Below are positions 14,971 to 14,971 of a stretch of DNA of 14,971 nucleotides, piece by piece. Each line of letters opens with the position of its first letter. The first letter of the stretch is position 1. The translations under genes were made by a program, and so were the position numbers. Location of the stretch: contig DIUI01000036.1 in assembly GCA_002428215.1 (NCBI GenBank), positions 1-14,971 on the forward strand, given 5' to 3'. The stretch comes from Prolixibacteraceae bacterium UBA6162 (GTDB lineage: Bacteria; Bacteroidota; Bacteroidia; Bacteroidales; Prolixibacteraceae). Under the pieces are notes generated by a model that saw only the letters and a program-made list of their open reading frames with translations, did no database searches and was not told where the DNA came from.

Positions 14971-14971
14971 A

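Overview
The window looks like an ordinary chromosomal segment of a member of the Bacteroidota, probably in the Bacteroidales/Marinilabiliales area. The genes lack Shine-Dalgarno sequences and have A-rich leaders. Several upstream regions carry matches to the Bacteroidota promoter pattern (TTTG near -33, TAnnTTTG near -7). The gene families also fit: an anaerobic sulfatase-maturase, a lipoprotein S41 protease, a 7TM-HD (PgpH-type) phosphodiesterase, an SH3b-C40 peptidase without signal peptide, and a Tat-exported Gfo/Idh/MocA oxidoreductase. The exact taxon cannot be read from the sequence.

Layout. Bases 1-414 (+) are the 3' end of an anaerobic sulfatase-maturating radical SAM/SPASM enzyme. 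It converges, with a 9-base overlap of coding ends, on a four-gene minus-strand export operon (5879 to 406). In transcription order the operon encodes a HlyD-type adaptor, a MacB/FtsX-type permease, a TolC-type outer membrane channel, and a second, paralogous adaptor. No ABC ATPase is encoded in the operon or elsewhere in the window. Upstream on the same strand are a lipoprotein PDZ-S41 protease (6026-7480) and a PgpH-like HD phosphohydrolase (7623-9689).

Divergent from the HD gene is a plus-strand series: a C40 peptidase (9888-10670), a 30-codon predicted single-membrane-span microprotein (10674-10766), a Nudix hydrolase (10779-11216), and a YdeI/DUF1801 protein (11314-11874) with its own promoter candidate. 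These face two small minus-strand genes (12002-12298 and 12371-12670). Their products are about 98-99 aa, unrecognised, and similar to each other, so they look like an old tandem duplication. Upstream of them, 12721-13019 may hold a frameshifted remnant of an outer-membrane-barrel-like gene. A gene-poor stretch follows, then a complete Tat-signal Gfo/Idh/MocA oxidoreductase (13459-14970).

How the genes may work together. The export operon should form a tripartite pump spanning both membranes once paired with an ATPase encoded elsewhere. The HD, S41, C40 and Nudix genes are housekeeping-type envelope and nucleotide-turnover functions. The maturase and the exported oxidoreductase fit an organism that degrades (sulfated) polysaccharides, but nothing here ties them to one pathway. 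I see no rRNA, tRNA, CRISPR array, complete mobile element or clear novel system. The points most worth checking are the ATPase-less two-adaptor operon, the microprotein, and the tandem pair of unknown small proteins.
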